64,000 nucleotides of DNA, taken from the NCBI GenBank assembly GCA_040389445.1, contig JAZJZX010000011.1:62001-126000 (forward strand), read 5' to 3'. Positions 18,613-26,444 of this stretch are shown here, piece after piece. The DNA is from UBA5189 sp040389445 (GTDB taxonomy: Bacteria; Chloroflexota; Limnocylindria; Limnocylindrales; CSP1-4). Each line of letters opens with the position of its first letter. The first letter of the stretch is position 1. The position numbers and the translations under genes were made by a program. Below the pieces are notes generated by a model. It was not told where the DNA came from and ran no database searches. It saw nothing but the letters and a program-made list of their open reading frames with translations.

Positions 18613-19164
18613 ATGGAGTTCACGGAACGCGAACTCTGGACCGTGATCCACGGTCTGGTGCTCGGCACCCTGTTCCTGTTGGCATTCGGTGGTGGTCTGG
18701 CGGGGCTCTACAGCCTCAAGGCCCAGTTGCTGACGGAGGAGGGGGTCGCCGAGCGCACACCCCGCCTGTTGATCGGATCCGTGGTCATGGCGGTCGTCGC
18801 CTGGCTCACTGTCTGGACCGGCACGTTCATCGTCTACCCGTGGTATCGCGCCACGCCCCCCAAGGGTCTGGACCTCACCGTCCAGAGCGAGGCGCTCACC
18901 GATTTCCCCCGCTACTGGCTGCTGGCCTCCGAGAAGACGGCCGAGTGGCACAAGCTGGGCATGGAGTGGAAGGAGCACGTTGCCTGGATGGCGCCGTACC
19001 TTGCCACGGCCGTCGCGTTCGCGGTCGTTTACTACGGCGCGCAGCTGGTGCGCCGCGGTGAGATCCGCCGTGCGGCGATCATCTTCTTCACCCTGGCCTT
19101 CCTCGCCGCTGGCGTCGCAGGCCTGTTCGGAGCCTTCATCACGAAGGCCGCCGCGGTCGTCTGA
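18613..19164 (+). CDS. Four-helix membrane protein with conserved-looking histidines, unknown
   Basis: A 183-residue membrane protein starting at an ATG (18613) preceded by GGAAGGGAG. Four hydrophobic segments lie at about residues 13-33, 55-78, 122-140 and 152-175. Histidines sit at the edges of helices (IHGLVLG, AEWHKLGMEWKEHVAWM), an arrangement seen in small haem- or metal-binding membrane subunits, but I recognise no family. The extracytoplasmic loop after helix 2 is YPWYRATPPKGLDL. Another small membrane protein follows 11 bp downstream, so the two probably form one operon and perhaps one complex. Confidence 0.72.
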   Translation: MEFTERELWTVIHGLVLGTLFLLAFGGGLAGLYSLKAQLLTEEGVAERTPRLLIGSVVMAVVAWLTVWTGTFIVYPWYRATPPKGLDLTVQSEALTDFPRYWLLASEKTAEWHKLGMEWKEHVAWMAPYLATAVAFAVVYYGAQLVRRGEIRRAAIIFFTLAFLAAGVAGLFGAFITKAAAVV

Positions 19165-19175
19165 GGAGTCGAACG

Positions 19176-19541
19176 ATGCAGGACATGCAGACCAAGCCAA
19201 ATGGTCCGGTGGCCGCGGCGTTCGTCGCGGCGGGCATTGGATCCCTCGTCATGGGCATCTTCGTCGTACTGAACGAGATTTCGCCCGACATCAGCAAGTT
19301 TCTGGCCTTTGACAAGAATTTCGGTCTCGGATCGGGCGTCGGTGCGCTCTCCGGCAAGGCCTTTCTGGCAACCGCCGCCTACCTCGTCTCGTGGGTGGTC
19401 CTTCATCTCTACGCCCGCGGCAAGGAGGTCAACTTCAGCCGCTGGTTCGCGGTGGCGCTCATCCTGGTCTTCGTCGGGTTCGCGCTGACCTTCCCGCCGA
19501 TCTTCGAGTTCATCGTCGATCTGTTCCCCAAGGCCGAGTAA
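19176..19541 (+). CDS. Small three-helix membrane protein, unknown
   Basis: A 121-residue protein 11 bp downstream of the previous gene, with GAGGAG ahead of the ATG at 19176. Hydrophobic segments are AAAFVAAGIGSLVMGIFVVL, FLATAAYLVSWVVLHLY and WFAVALILVFVGFALTFPP. The stretch between helices 1 and 2 (NEISPDISKFLAFDKNFGLG) is likely outside. The LHLYARGKEVNFSRW hinge carries a helix-edge histidine. A strong terminator follows, closing a two-gene unit. Function unknown. Confidence 0.72.
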   Translation: MQDMQTKPNGPVAAAFVAAGIGSLVMGIFVVLNEISPDISKFLAFDKNFGLGSGVGALSGKAFLATAAYLVSWVVLHLYARGKEVNFSRWFAVALILVFVGFALTFPPIFEFIVDLFPKAE

Positions 19542-19574
19542 GCTCTCGGCCGGTCGGGCCGGCCAATCGACAAC

Positions 19575-19609
19575 GCAGAGCCGCCGGATCCCTTCTCCGG
19601 CGGCTCTGC
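19575..19609. terminator. Strong hairpin terminator of the two-gene membrane unit
   Basis: A 14-bp perfect stem (GCAGAGCCGCCGGA with TCCGGCGGCTCTGC) and a 7-nt loop, 34 bases after the stop at 19541. It is the longest perfect intergenic stem I found here. No T-run follows. Confidence 0.75.
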
Positions 19610-19728
19610 TGCGTCCCCGCACGAATACCAGCCGGGCGCCGAGGTGATTTCAACGCCTCGACGCATCCATCATCCGCGGCCAACGGGGTGTCGAGCGCGA
19701 CCCACCGTGTGTGCCGGATACTTGCGGC

Positions 19729-20649
19729 ATGTCGACTTCCAAGGTCGCAACGATGCGCGATGCGATCGCCGAGCTCGTGCGTGACGGCGATACCGTTGCC
19801 ATCGAGGGGTTCACCCACCTCATCTCGTTCGCTGCCGGCCACGAGATCATCCGCCAGGGCAAGCGCGACCTGACCCTGGCCCGGCTCACGCCGGATCTCA
19901 TCTACGACCAGATGATCGCGGCCGGCGTTGCCCGCAAGCTCATCTTCAGCTGGCTCGGCAACCCGGGCGTGGGCGGCCTGGGGGCCATCCGACGGCGCAT
20001 CGAAACGGGCGATCCGGCCCCCCTCGAGGTGGAGGAGTACAGCCACTTCGGCATGGTGGGCCGGTACACGGCCGGTGCCTCGAACCTCCCGTTCTTCCCG
20101 ATCCGCTCGTACTTCGAAACGGACATGCCGGCGGCGAACCCCCTGATCCGGGAGATCGAATCCCCCTACGGCGACGGGAAGGTGTTCGCGGTTCCGCCGC
20201 TCAAGCCGGGCGTCACGATCGTCCATGCGCAGCGGGCCGACGCAGCCGGCAACACCCAGGTCTGGGGTCTGCTCGGTTGTCAGAAGGAAGCCGCGTTTGC
20301 CGCGGAGCGTGTCATCGTGGTGGTCGAGGAGCTCGTGGACGAGGCCGTCATCCGGGCCGACCCGAACCGGACGATCATTCCCGGCCTGATCGTGGATGCC
20401 GTGGTGGTGGAGCCGTTCGGGGCACACCCGTCCTACGTCCAGGGCGCGTATGACCGGGACAATCAGTTCTACCTGGACTGGGATGCGATCACTCGCGACG
20501 AGGCCCGCATCCAGCAGTGGTTGAACGACTGGGTGCACGACCTCGAGGATCGGGCCGCATACGTCGAAAAACTCGGGCCGGAAAAAATCGCGGGCCTGAC
20601 CCCCGGATCGGCACCTTCCGGGTCCGTCGACTACGGGGACTACCGATGA
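19729..20649 (+). CDS. CoA-transferase subunit A (glutaconate/3-oxoacid type)
   Basis: A 306-residue alpha subunit of a family I CoA-transferase moving CoA between acyl groups. Typical features: DGDTVAIEGFTHLISFAAGHE (residues 19-39), GNPGVGGLGAIRRRIE, VHAQRADAAGNTQVWG and a C-terminal YVQGAYDRDNQFYLDWD. The start ATG is at 19729 (MSTSKVATM). The stop overlaps the subunit B start by four bases (ATGA), so the subunits are coupled. The sequence is closest in feel to GctA/IpdA-like enzymes of uncharacterised specificity; no neighbouring gene fixes the substrate. Confidence 0.88.
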   Translation: MSTSKVATMRDAIAELVRDGDTVAIEGFTHLISFAAGHEIIRQGKRDLTLARLTPDLIYDQMIAAGVARKLIFSWLGNPGVGGLGAIRRRIETGDPAPLEVEEYSHFGMVGRYTAGASNLPFFPIRSYFETDMPAANPLIREIESPYGDGKVFAVPPLKPGVTIVHAQRADAAGNTQVWGLLGCQKEAAFAAERVIVVVEELVDEAVIRADPNRTIIPGLIVDAVVVEPFGAHPSYVQGAYDRDNQFYLDWDAITRDEARIQQWLNDWVHDLEDRAAYVEKLGPEKIAGLTPGSAPSGSVDYGDYR

Positions 20650-21446
20650 CGAGCACGTCGGCCGCGACTTTGGACGCCCCGTTTTCCAAGGCCGAGATGA
20701 TGATCGTTGCCGCGGCGCGGGAGCTGGCCGGCCAGCGGGTCTGTTTCGTGGGCGTCGGCCTGCCGAACATCGCGGTCAACCTGGCCAAGCGAACGGTCGC
20801 TCCGGATCTCGAGCTGGTATACGAGGCAGGCGTCTTCGGCGCGCGGCCGGCCCGGTTGCCGCTGTCGATCGGCGATCCCACCATCGTCACCGGTGCCACC
20901 GCGGTGGTCTCGATGTTCGAGCTGTTCAGCTTCTACCTGCAGGGTGGGCTCGTGGATGTCGGGTTCCTCGGCGCGGCCCAGATCGACCGCTTCGGGAACA
21001 TCAACACCACCGTCATCGGCCCATACGACCACCCGACGACGCGTCTGCCCGGTAGCGGCGGTGCCTGCGAGATCGCCATCAACGCGCGCCAGGTGTTCGT
21101 GATCATGCGTCAGAGTGCCCGGTCCTTCGTGGAGAGGATCGACTTCCGCACCTCGCCGGGCAACCTCGGTGGCGCCGAGCAGGCGGAGCGGATCCGGCGC
21201 GAGGGCGGATGGCTTGGGCGCGGTCCGTCGGTGGTCGTCACGGACCTCGGGATCTGGCACTTCGACGACGACGGCGAGATGCGCCTCGAATCGCTCCACC
21301 CGGGTGCCACGCTCGACGACGTGCGCGCGACGATCGGCTGGGATCCCCGCATCGCTCCAGCGCTGGTGACCACGGCAGCGCCGTCGCCGGAGGAGCTGCG
21401 CCTCATCCGCCAGGAGCTGGACCCGGGCGGCGCCTACACGGCGTAG
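20646..21446 (+). CDS. CoA-transferase subunit B
   Basis: A 266-residue beta subunit. GQRVCFVGVGLPNIAVNLAKR near residue 30 and ELVYEAGVFGARP (family catalytic-glutamate region) are followed by GGLVDVGFLGAAQIDRFGNINTT and LPGSGGACEIAINARQVFV. It starts at 20646 within the subunit A stop. It ends one base from the convergent stop of the universal stress protein gene. Together A and B should form the heterotetrameric enzyme; the acyl substrate is unknown. Confidence 0.88.
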   Translation: MTSTSAATLDAPFSKAEMMIVAAARELAGQRVCFVGVGLPNIAVNLAKRTVAPDLELVYEAGVFGARPARLPLSIGDPTIVTGATAVVSMFELFSFYLQGGLVDVGFLGAAQIDRFGNINTTVIGPYDHPTTRLPGSGGACEIAINARQVFVIMRQSARSFVERIDFRTSPGNLGGAEQAERIRREGGWLGRGPSVVVTDLGIWHFDDDGEMRLESLHPGATLDDVRATIGWDPRIAPALVTTAAPSPEELRLIRQELDPGGAYTA

Positions 21447-21447
21447 G

Positions 21448-21936
21448 TCAGGCCGGCCCCGCCGAGGCCCGGGCACGAACCACGACCACGGGACACGGGG
21501 CGTTGTGGACGACGTGATCGGACACGCTGCCGAGGAAGAAGCGACCGACCGACCCGCGTCCGTGGCTTCCGACCACGACGAAGTCAACCTGCTCGCTCCG
21601 GGCCGCGTCGACGATCGATTCCCCGGGCTCGCCCTCCCAGATGAGGAAGGTCACCCGAACGCCCGCGGCGCGCCCGCGTGATACCAACTCCTGCGCGGCG
21701 GCCTCGCGGCCGGTCCGGATCTGGTCCACGCGCGCACCAAACCGGCCCCCGGGCAGGCGGAGCGAGCGGGGATCGATGACGCTCACGATGAGCAACTCGG
21801 CGCTCAGGCCGCGGGCGAGGTCGAGCGCCTGCAGCCCTGCCTCCTCGGATGCCGGCGAGAGATCCGTCGCGAGCAGGATCCGTCTCGGGCCCGGAGCTGC
21901 GCGCGGAAACTGGGCGATGTCCGGCATCGCGGTCAT
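21448..21936 (-). CDS. Universal stress protein UspA family
   Basis: A 162-residue cytoplasmic ATP-binding stress protein. The fold begins at RRILLATDLSPASEEAGLQALDLA, and the ATP loop is present in full near the C-terminus: VVGSHGRGSVGRFFLGSVSDHV followed by CPVVVVR (G-2x-G-9x-G-S pattern). The ATG at 21936 (MTAMPDIAQF) overlaps the stop of a possible upstream small gene (ATGA). The open frame continues to 22269, but the added part has no USP character. Confidence 0.9.
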   Translation of the reverse strand: MTAMPDIAQFPRAAPGPRRILLATDLSPASEEAGLQALDLARGLSAELLIVSVIDPRSLRLPGGRFGARVDQIRTGREAAAQELVSRGRAAGVRVTFLIWEGEPGESIVDAARSEQVDFVVVGSHGRGSVGRFFLGSVSDHVVHNAPCPVVVVRARASAGPA

Positions 21937-22232
21937 GTGGTCCGGACCCGGCACGTCAGGGCCGTCGAGCCGGCCGCGTTCGCGACGACGACGACTGTCG
22001 TACCGGTCTCTCGCTGGCTCGCCGCCGCCGAGGGATCCTGGACGAGCGCTGTGACCTGGACGAACGCCGTGATCATGCCGAAGCTTCCGTCCGCGACCTC
22101 GGGATGCTGCCCGGGGCCCCGTCGGCCCAGCGCAGGGACAAGGGACGAGGAAACCGGAGCGGGGACGGCGTTGCCAAGCATGAGGGCATCGTGCGGAGTA
22201 CCACCATGATCCGGAAGTGACACCTGGCCCAT
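21933..22232 (-). CDS. Possible small protein upstream of the Usp gene
   Basis: A frame of up to about 99 codons (ATG at 22232) ends in a TGA that overlaps the Usp ATG by four bases, the coupling pattern seen throughout this window. The last 47 residues from an internal Met read like a real protein (MITAFVQVTALVQDPSAAA, then TGTTVVVVANAAGST). The opening vaguely recalls stand-alone Lrp/AsnC ligand-binding proteins but soon loses that resemblance. No good Shine-Dalgarno precedes the first ATG. It may be real and short, or a remnant. Confidence 0.4.
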   Translation of the reverse strand: MGQVSLPDHGGTPHDALMLGNAVPAPVSSSLVPALGRRGPGQHPEVADGSFGMITAFVQVTALVQDPSAAASQRETGTTVVVVANAAGSTALTCRVRTT

Positions 22233-22321
22233 TACCGCGGGCCGACGGTCCCGCCGTCCGTGATCCCACAGGTCCATGAGCGGGCCGCGATCAGGTGGCC
22301 GGGGGCTGATACGCTCACCCT

Positions 22322-23530
22322 GTGTCCGACGGCCTCCCGCCCTACCTGCCCGCCGAATCGTCGATGAGCGACGGCTCTGCGCGGACCGCGATCGACGCGC
22401 TCGAGCGGGCCACCCGGGCCATCGCCGGCGAGCTGGACCTTGAGCGCGTTCTCCAGCTGATCGTCGACAGCGTCCGAGACCTGGTCCATGCGCGCTACGC
22501 CGCGCTGGGGATCGTCGACGGCCGCGGCGGCATCGAACGGTTCATCACGAGCGGGATCAGCGCCGAGGAACGGGCGGCGATCGGGCCTCCGCCACGCGGG
22601 CGCGGCGTTCTGGGCTTGATCATCCGCGAGTCGCGCGCGTATCGCATCCCGGACATCGGGAGCCATCCCGCGCGATCCGGTTTCCCGCCCAATCATCCCC
22701 CCATGAAGTCGTTCCTCGGTGTTCCGGTTCGGACCGGCGGCGAGTCCATCGGCAACTTCTACCTGACCGACAAGCAGGGCGCCGAGGCATTCGGGGACGA
22801 GGACCAGCACCTGGTGGAGGTCTTTGCGCTCCATGCGGAGATCGCCATCCAGAATGCTCGCCTGCACGCACGGGTTCAGCGTCTGGCCGTGCTCGATGAG
22901 CGCCTGCGCATCGGGCGAGACCTGCACGACGGAATCATCCAGGGCCTGTACGCGGTGGCGCTGTCTCTCGAGGATGTTCCCGACCTGATGGCCGACGATC
23001 CGGATGACGCTGCTGCCCGGGTCGATCGCGCGATTGATCGGCTGAATACCTCGATCGGGGAGATCCGCTCGTTCATCATGGATCTCGGGACTGAATCAGC
23101 CGACGTGGCCTTCAGCGCCCGATTGGCCGGCCTCACCGATGAGCTGGTGCTGACCTCGGGTGGGCGTATGGCGGTGGACCACGACCTCGCCGATGCGGAC
23201 GAGGCCGAGGTCGGCCTGTCCGTCGAGGCCACGGGCCAGCTTCTCCAGATAGCGCGCGAGGCCCTGAGCAACGCCATTCGGCACAGCGCCGCCGCGCAGG
23301 TCCGGCTCTCCGTCCGGGTGGAGGCAGGGCACGCCGTGCTGACGGTCCAGGACGACGGACAGGGCTTCGACCCCGACGCACCGCGACGGGCCGGGCACCT
23401 TGGACTGGCGAATCTGCACGATCGCGCCGCCTCCGTCGGCGGAACGCTGGAGATCGAAAGCCAGATCGGGGCAGGGACCCGTATCATCGTGCGGCTGCCC
23501 TTGTCGAACCCGGAGCATGAACCAACGTGA
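22322..23530 (+). CDS. GAF-domain sensor histidine kinase (NarL/DevS-type)
   Basis: A 402-residue cytoplasmic kinase. A GAF sensor domain spans about residues 22-180 (DLERVLQLIVDSVRDLVHARY through SFLGVPVRTGGESIGNFYL). A HisKA_3 dimerisation helix follows with phospho-acceptor His202 in GRDLHDGIIQGLYAVAL. The HATPase domain is at 290-395 (REALSNAIRHS; DDGQGFDP; GLANLHDRAASVGG). No membrane segment is seen, so it senses an internal signal. No haem-ligand histidine was identified with confidence. It starts with GTG at 22322 and overlaps the response regulator start by four bases. Confidence 0.92.
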   Translation: MSDGLPPYLPAESSMSDGSARTAIDALERATRAIAGELDLERVLQLIVDSVRDLVHARYAALGIVDGRGGIERFITSGISAEERAAIGPPPRGRGVLGLIIRESRAYRIPDIGSHPARSGFPPNHPPMKSFLGVPVRTGGESIGNFYLTDKQGAEAFGDEDQHLVEVFALHAEIAIQNARLHARVQRLAVLDERLRIGRDLHDGIIQGLYAVALSLEDVPDLMADDPDDAAARVDRAIDRLNTSIGEIRSFIMDLGTESADVAFSARLAGLTDELVLTSGGRMAVDHDLADADEAEVGLSVEATGQLLQIAREALSNAIRHSAAAQVRLSVRVEAGHAVLTVQDDGQGFDPDAPRRAGHLGLANLHDRAASVGGTLEIESQIGAGTRIIVRLPLSNPEHEPT

Positions 23531-24201
23531 CCGACGACCAGACTCCCCGCCAGCTTCGCCTCCTCGTGGTGGACGATCACGAGGTGGTTCGGCAGGGTCT
23601 GGTGGCCCTCCTGGACCGTCGCGAAGGATTCCAGGTGGTCGCCGAAGCCGGAACCGTTGCCGAGGCCATCGAACAGGCCGCGAGGCACAAGCCGGACATC
23701 ATCGTGATGGACGTTCGGCTGCCCGACGGATCGGGGATCGAGGCCTGCCGGGAGATTCGAGCCGAGTTGCCCGCGACGCGCGTCGTGATGCTGACCTCGT
23801 TCCCGGACGAGGAGGCCGTCCTCTCCGCGATCGTCGCCGGTGCCGCCGGATACCTCCTCAAGCAGATTCGAGCGCGCGACCTGGTGGCCGCCCTGGAAGC
23901 CGTCGGTCGGGGCGAGTCGTTGCTGGATCCGGCCGTGACCGAGAAGGTGCTCGAGCGTATTCGCCGGATTGCCACCGGGACCTACACGGATGAACTCGCG
24001 CAACTGACCTCGCAGGAACGAAAGATCCTGTTGCTGGTGGCCGAGGGCAAGACGAACAAGGAGATCGCGACGGAGGTCTTCCTGTCCGACAAGACGGTCA
24101 AGAACTACGTGAGCTCCATCCTCTCCAAGCTCAACCTCGAGCGCCGGGCCCAGGCGGCAGCCTTCGTCGCCAAGCACCGTCTGGATCGCGGCGCAAGCTA
24201 G
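23527..24201 (+). CDS. NarL/FixJ-family response regulator
   Basis: A 224-residue DNA-binding regulator. The receiver domain covers residues 10-125 (VVDDHEVVRQG; phospho-acceptor Asp62 in IIVMDVRLPDGSG; MLTSF; YLLKQI). A LuxR-type helix-turn-helix lies at 155-215 (LTSQERKILLLVAEGKTNKEI, then VFLSDKTVKNYVSSIL). It is coupled to the kinase by a GTGA overlap and is certainly its partner. The overall form resembles DevR/DosR. Adjacent genes are CoA-transferases; whether it controls them cannot be read from the sequence. Confidence 0.93.
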   Translation: MTDDQTPRQLRLLVVDDHEVVRQGLVALLDRREGFQVVAEAGTVAEAIEQAARHKPDIIVMDVRLPDGSGIEACREIRAELPATRVVMLTSFPDEEAVLSAIVAGAAGYLLKQIRARDLVAALEAVGRGESLLDPAVTEKVLERIRRIATGTYTDELAQLTSQERKILLLVAEGKTNKEIATEVFLSDKTVKNYVSSILSKLNLERRAQAAAFVAKHRLDRGAS

Positions 24202-24298
24202 CCGGCCCGGCGCGTCCCGGCATTCCGCCGACCTTCGGCCTGCGAGGACGGGACGTCCGGACCCCGGGACCGAAGGACGCAGGCCGTATCCTCGCGGA

Positions 24299-25570
24299 AT
24301 GCGTATCGTCACCGCCGAAGAAGCCGTCGCCCAGATCCAGTCGGGCGAGCAGATCTACCTCCACGGTGCGGCGGCCACGCCGTCCGTCCTCCTCGACGCG
24401 CTCGTGGCGCGGGCGCCGGAGCTCCGCGACGTCCGTGTCGTGCATCTCCATTGCGAGGGACCCGGCCCGCACCTGACACCCGAGATGGCCCCGCACTTCC
24501 GGCATCGCGCGCTCTTCATCGGGCCCAACGCGCGGGCCGCCGTCAATGAGGGCCGGGCCGAGTACATCCCCTCGTTCCTGTCCGACGTCCCACGCCTGTT
24601 CGATACTGGCCTCCTTCCGCTCGATGCCGTGTTCGTGAACGCCACGCCCCCGGACGCCCACGGGTTCTGCTCACTCGGGACGAGCGTGGAGGCAATGCAC
24701 GCCGCGATCCGCGCCGCCCGGACGGTCATCGTCCAGTTCAACCGTGCCGTTCCGCGGACGCTCGGTGACAGCTTCATCCACGTTGATCAGATCGACCTTG
24801 CCGTCGAGTGCGACGTCCCTCCGTATGAGCACCTGGTCGGCGCCCAGGGGGAGATCGAGCAGCGAATCGGCCGGTTCGTGGCCGACCTGGTGCCCGACGG
24901 CGCCACGATCCAGATGGGCATCGGCGGGATCCCCTCGGCGGTCGGTGCCGCGCTCGTGGACAAGCGCGACCTGGGCGTCCATACGGAGATGTTCACCGAC
25001 GTGGTGGTCGATCTGGTGGAACGGGGCGTGATCAACGGGAGCCGCAAGGAGCGGAATCGCGGCAAGATCGTCGCGGCGTTCCTGATGGGATCGAAGCGCG
25101 TCTACGACTTCGTCCACGACAACCCGATGGTGGAGATGCGACCGGTCGATTTCACCAATGACACGCACGTGATCCGGTCGTTCAGCCGCATGACGGCGAT
25201 CAACTCGGCGATCGAGGTCGACCTGACCGGACAGGTGGTGGCCGACAGCATCGGCCACCGAATGTATTCCGGGGTCGGGGGCCAGATGGATTTCGTCCGG
25301 GGCGCGACGCTCGCCAGCGAAGGTCGCGCGATCATCGCCCTGCCCGCGACGGCGGCCGGAGGGTCCGCATCGCGGATCGTCGCGGCGCTCAAGGAGGGTG
25401 CCGGCGTGGTCACCACCCGGGCCCACGCCCGCACGATCGTCACCGAGTGGGGCGTCGCCGAGCTGTGGGGCCGGTCGCTGCACGAACGGGCCGAGGCACT
25501 CATCTCGATCGCCGATCCGAACTTCCGCGACGCTCTCCGAACCGACGCTCGCCGCCTGAACCTGCTGTAG
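24299..25570 (+). CDS. Acetyl-CoA hydrolase/4-hydroxybutyrate CoA-transferase family
   Basis: A 423-residue single-chain CoA-transferase. QIYLHGAAATPSVLLDALVAR (N-terminal domain), FINATPPD-like FVNATPPDAHGFCSLGTSVEA, MGIGGIPSAVGAAL, LGVHTEMFTDVVVDLVE (the VHTEM region of this family), and YSGVGGQMDFVRGA are all present. Enzymes of this group move CoA from acetyl-CoA to short acids such as 4-hydroxybutyrate, butyrate or succinate, giving acetate. The ATG at 24299 gives MRIVTAEEAV. It is preceded by the two-component pair and followed by about 360 bp before the hydrogenase operon. Confidence 0.88.
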   Translation: MRIVTAEEAVAQIQSGEQIYLHGAAATPSVLLDALVARAPELRDVRVVHLHCEGPGPHLTPEMAPHFRHRALFIGPNARAAVNEGRAEYIPSFLSDVPRLFDTGLLPLDAVFVNATPPDAHGFCSLGTSVEAMHAAIRAARTVIVQFNRAVPRTLGDSFIHVDQIDLAVECDVPPYEHLVGAQGEIEQRIGRFVADLVPDGATIQMGIGGIPSAVGAALVDKRDLGVHTEMFTDVVVDLVERGVINGSRKERNRGKIVAAFLMGSKRVYDFVHDNPMVEMRPVDFTNDTHVIRSFSRMTAINSAIEVDLTGQVVADSIGHRMYSGVGGQMDFVRGATLASEGRAIIALPATAAGGSASRIVAALKEGAGVVTTRAHARTIVTEWGVAELWGRSLHERAEALISIADPNFRDALRTDARRLNLL

Positions 25571-25723
25571 GCGGCACGGTCCGGCCGCCTGGACGGCGCC
25601 GGAAGCGGCCCGGGGTCGGCCCGTGGGACGGCACCGATAGCCACCTGAGGACGGCGACGCCTCGAGACCTTGCCGCGGCGGACCCGCCGCGAGCGGCCGG
25701 GCGACGGCGCCTGGAATCGAAAG

Positions 25724-25756
25724 GGTGGATATCGGGCGTCCCCTCCGATATCCACC
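25724..25756. promoter_or_regulatory. Perfect 12-bp inverted repeat upstream of the hydrogenase operon
   Basis: GGTGGATATCGG and CCGATATCCACC separated by 9 nt. It lies 154 bp after the CoA-transferase stop and 179 bp before the cNMP-protein gene. A second hairpin (CGCGGCG-GACC-CGCCGCG, 25674-25691) lies just upstream and looks more like a terminator. The AT-containing repeat could be an operator for the hydrogenase operon or a second terminator. Otherwise 25571-25934 holds no gene. Confidence 0.5.
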
Positions 25757-25934
25757 GCACCCGCATTCTTGGACGATCCGACCCGCACCGATAGGGCCGA
25801 AGGTCCCGAGTTGGGCGTGACTCCTGAGCGCGGGTCCCGGTGCGGAGAGGGCCGTGGATTGACCGCATTCGGGCCGCTTGGCGCTCCGGTTCACGTGCTC
25901 GACGCCCGTACCGTCAGCGCTGGAGGTCTCGTCG

Positions 25935-26444
25935 ATGTCCAGCGTTCATCGGACGCCTGTTGACGCCGCTCGAAGCAGTCGTGCAACGCCGCCGTCGCCG
26001 ATCCCGATCCTCGACGCGTTGCTCGACGGCCCCCGAGATCGCCTCGCCGCGGTGGTCGCCCGCCTCGATCTCGATGCCGGCGTCACGTTCATGCACGAGG
26101 GCGAGACCACCGACTTCCTGGCGATCGTCGTTGAAGGCCGCGTCGGACTGCAGATGCGGGTACCGGAACGGGGTGCGATCACGATCCTCACGCTCGATCC
26201 CGGCGACATCGTCGGCTGGTCCGCGATCGTGGCTCCCTACCGCGCGACCACGAGCGCCTCGACCCTCGAGCCGACCGAACTCGCGATTGTCGAGGCCGAG
26301 ACACTGCGCGACCTGCTCGCGCACGATCCCGAGCTGGCCGCCGCGCTGCTCCCCCTGGTCCTCGACACCGTGGTGGCGCGACTCGCGGCCACGCGCGTCC
26401 AGTTGCTGGACCTGTTTCAGGGCCGGGAGACCGATCCGTGGTGA
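25935..26444 (+). CDS. Cyclic-nucleotide-binding-fold (CRP-like sensor) protein without HTH
   Basis: A 169-residue protein made of one cNMP-binding jelly roll (about residues 35-150: GVTFMHEGETTDFLAIVVEGRV; ILTLDPGDIVGWSAIVAPYR; ASTLEPTELAIVEAETL). Unlike CRP/FNR regulators there is no C-terminal helix-turn-helix; only a helix with KINASE-dock-like length remains (VVARLAATRVQLLDLF). The phosphate-binding RxA arginine of true cAMP sites is not evident, so the ligand is open. The ATG at 25935 has GGAGGT 8 bases before it. The stop overlaps the hydrogenase gene start (7 bp), so it is the first gene of that operon. Similar proteins precede group 3b hydrogenase subunits in other genomes (established association, recalled not searched). 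Confidence 0.85.
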   Translation: MSSVHRTPVDAARSSRATPPSPIPILDALLDGPRDRLAAVVARLDLDAGVTFMHEGETTDFLAIVVEGRVGLQMRVPERGAITILTLDPGDIVGWSAIVAPYRATTSASTLEPTELAIVEAETLRDLLAHDPELAAALLPLVLDTVVARLAATRVQLLDLFQGRETDPW

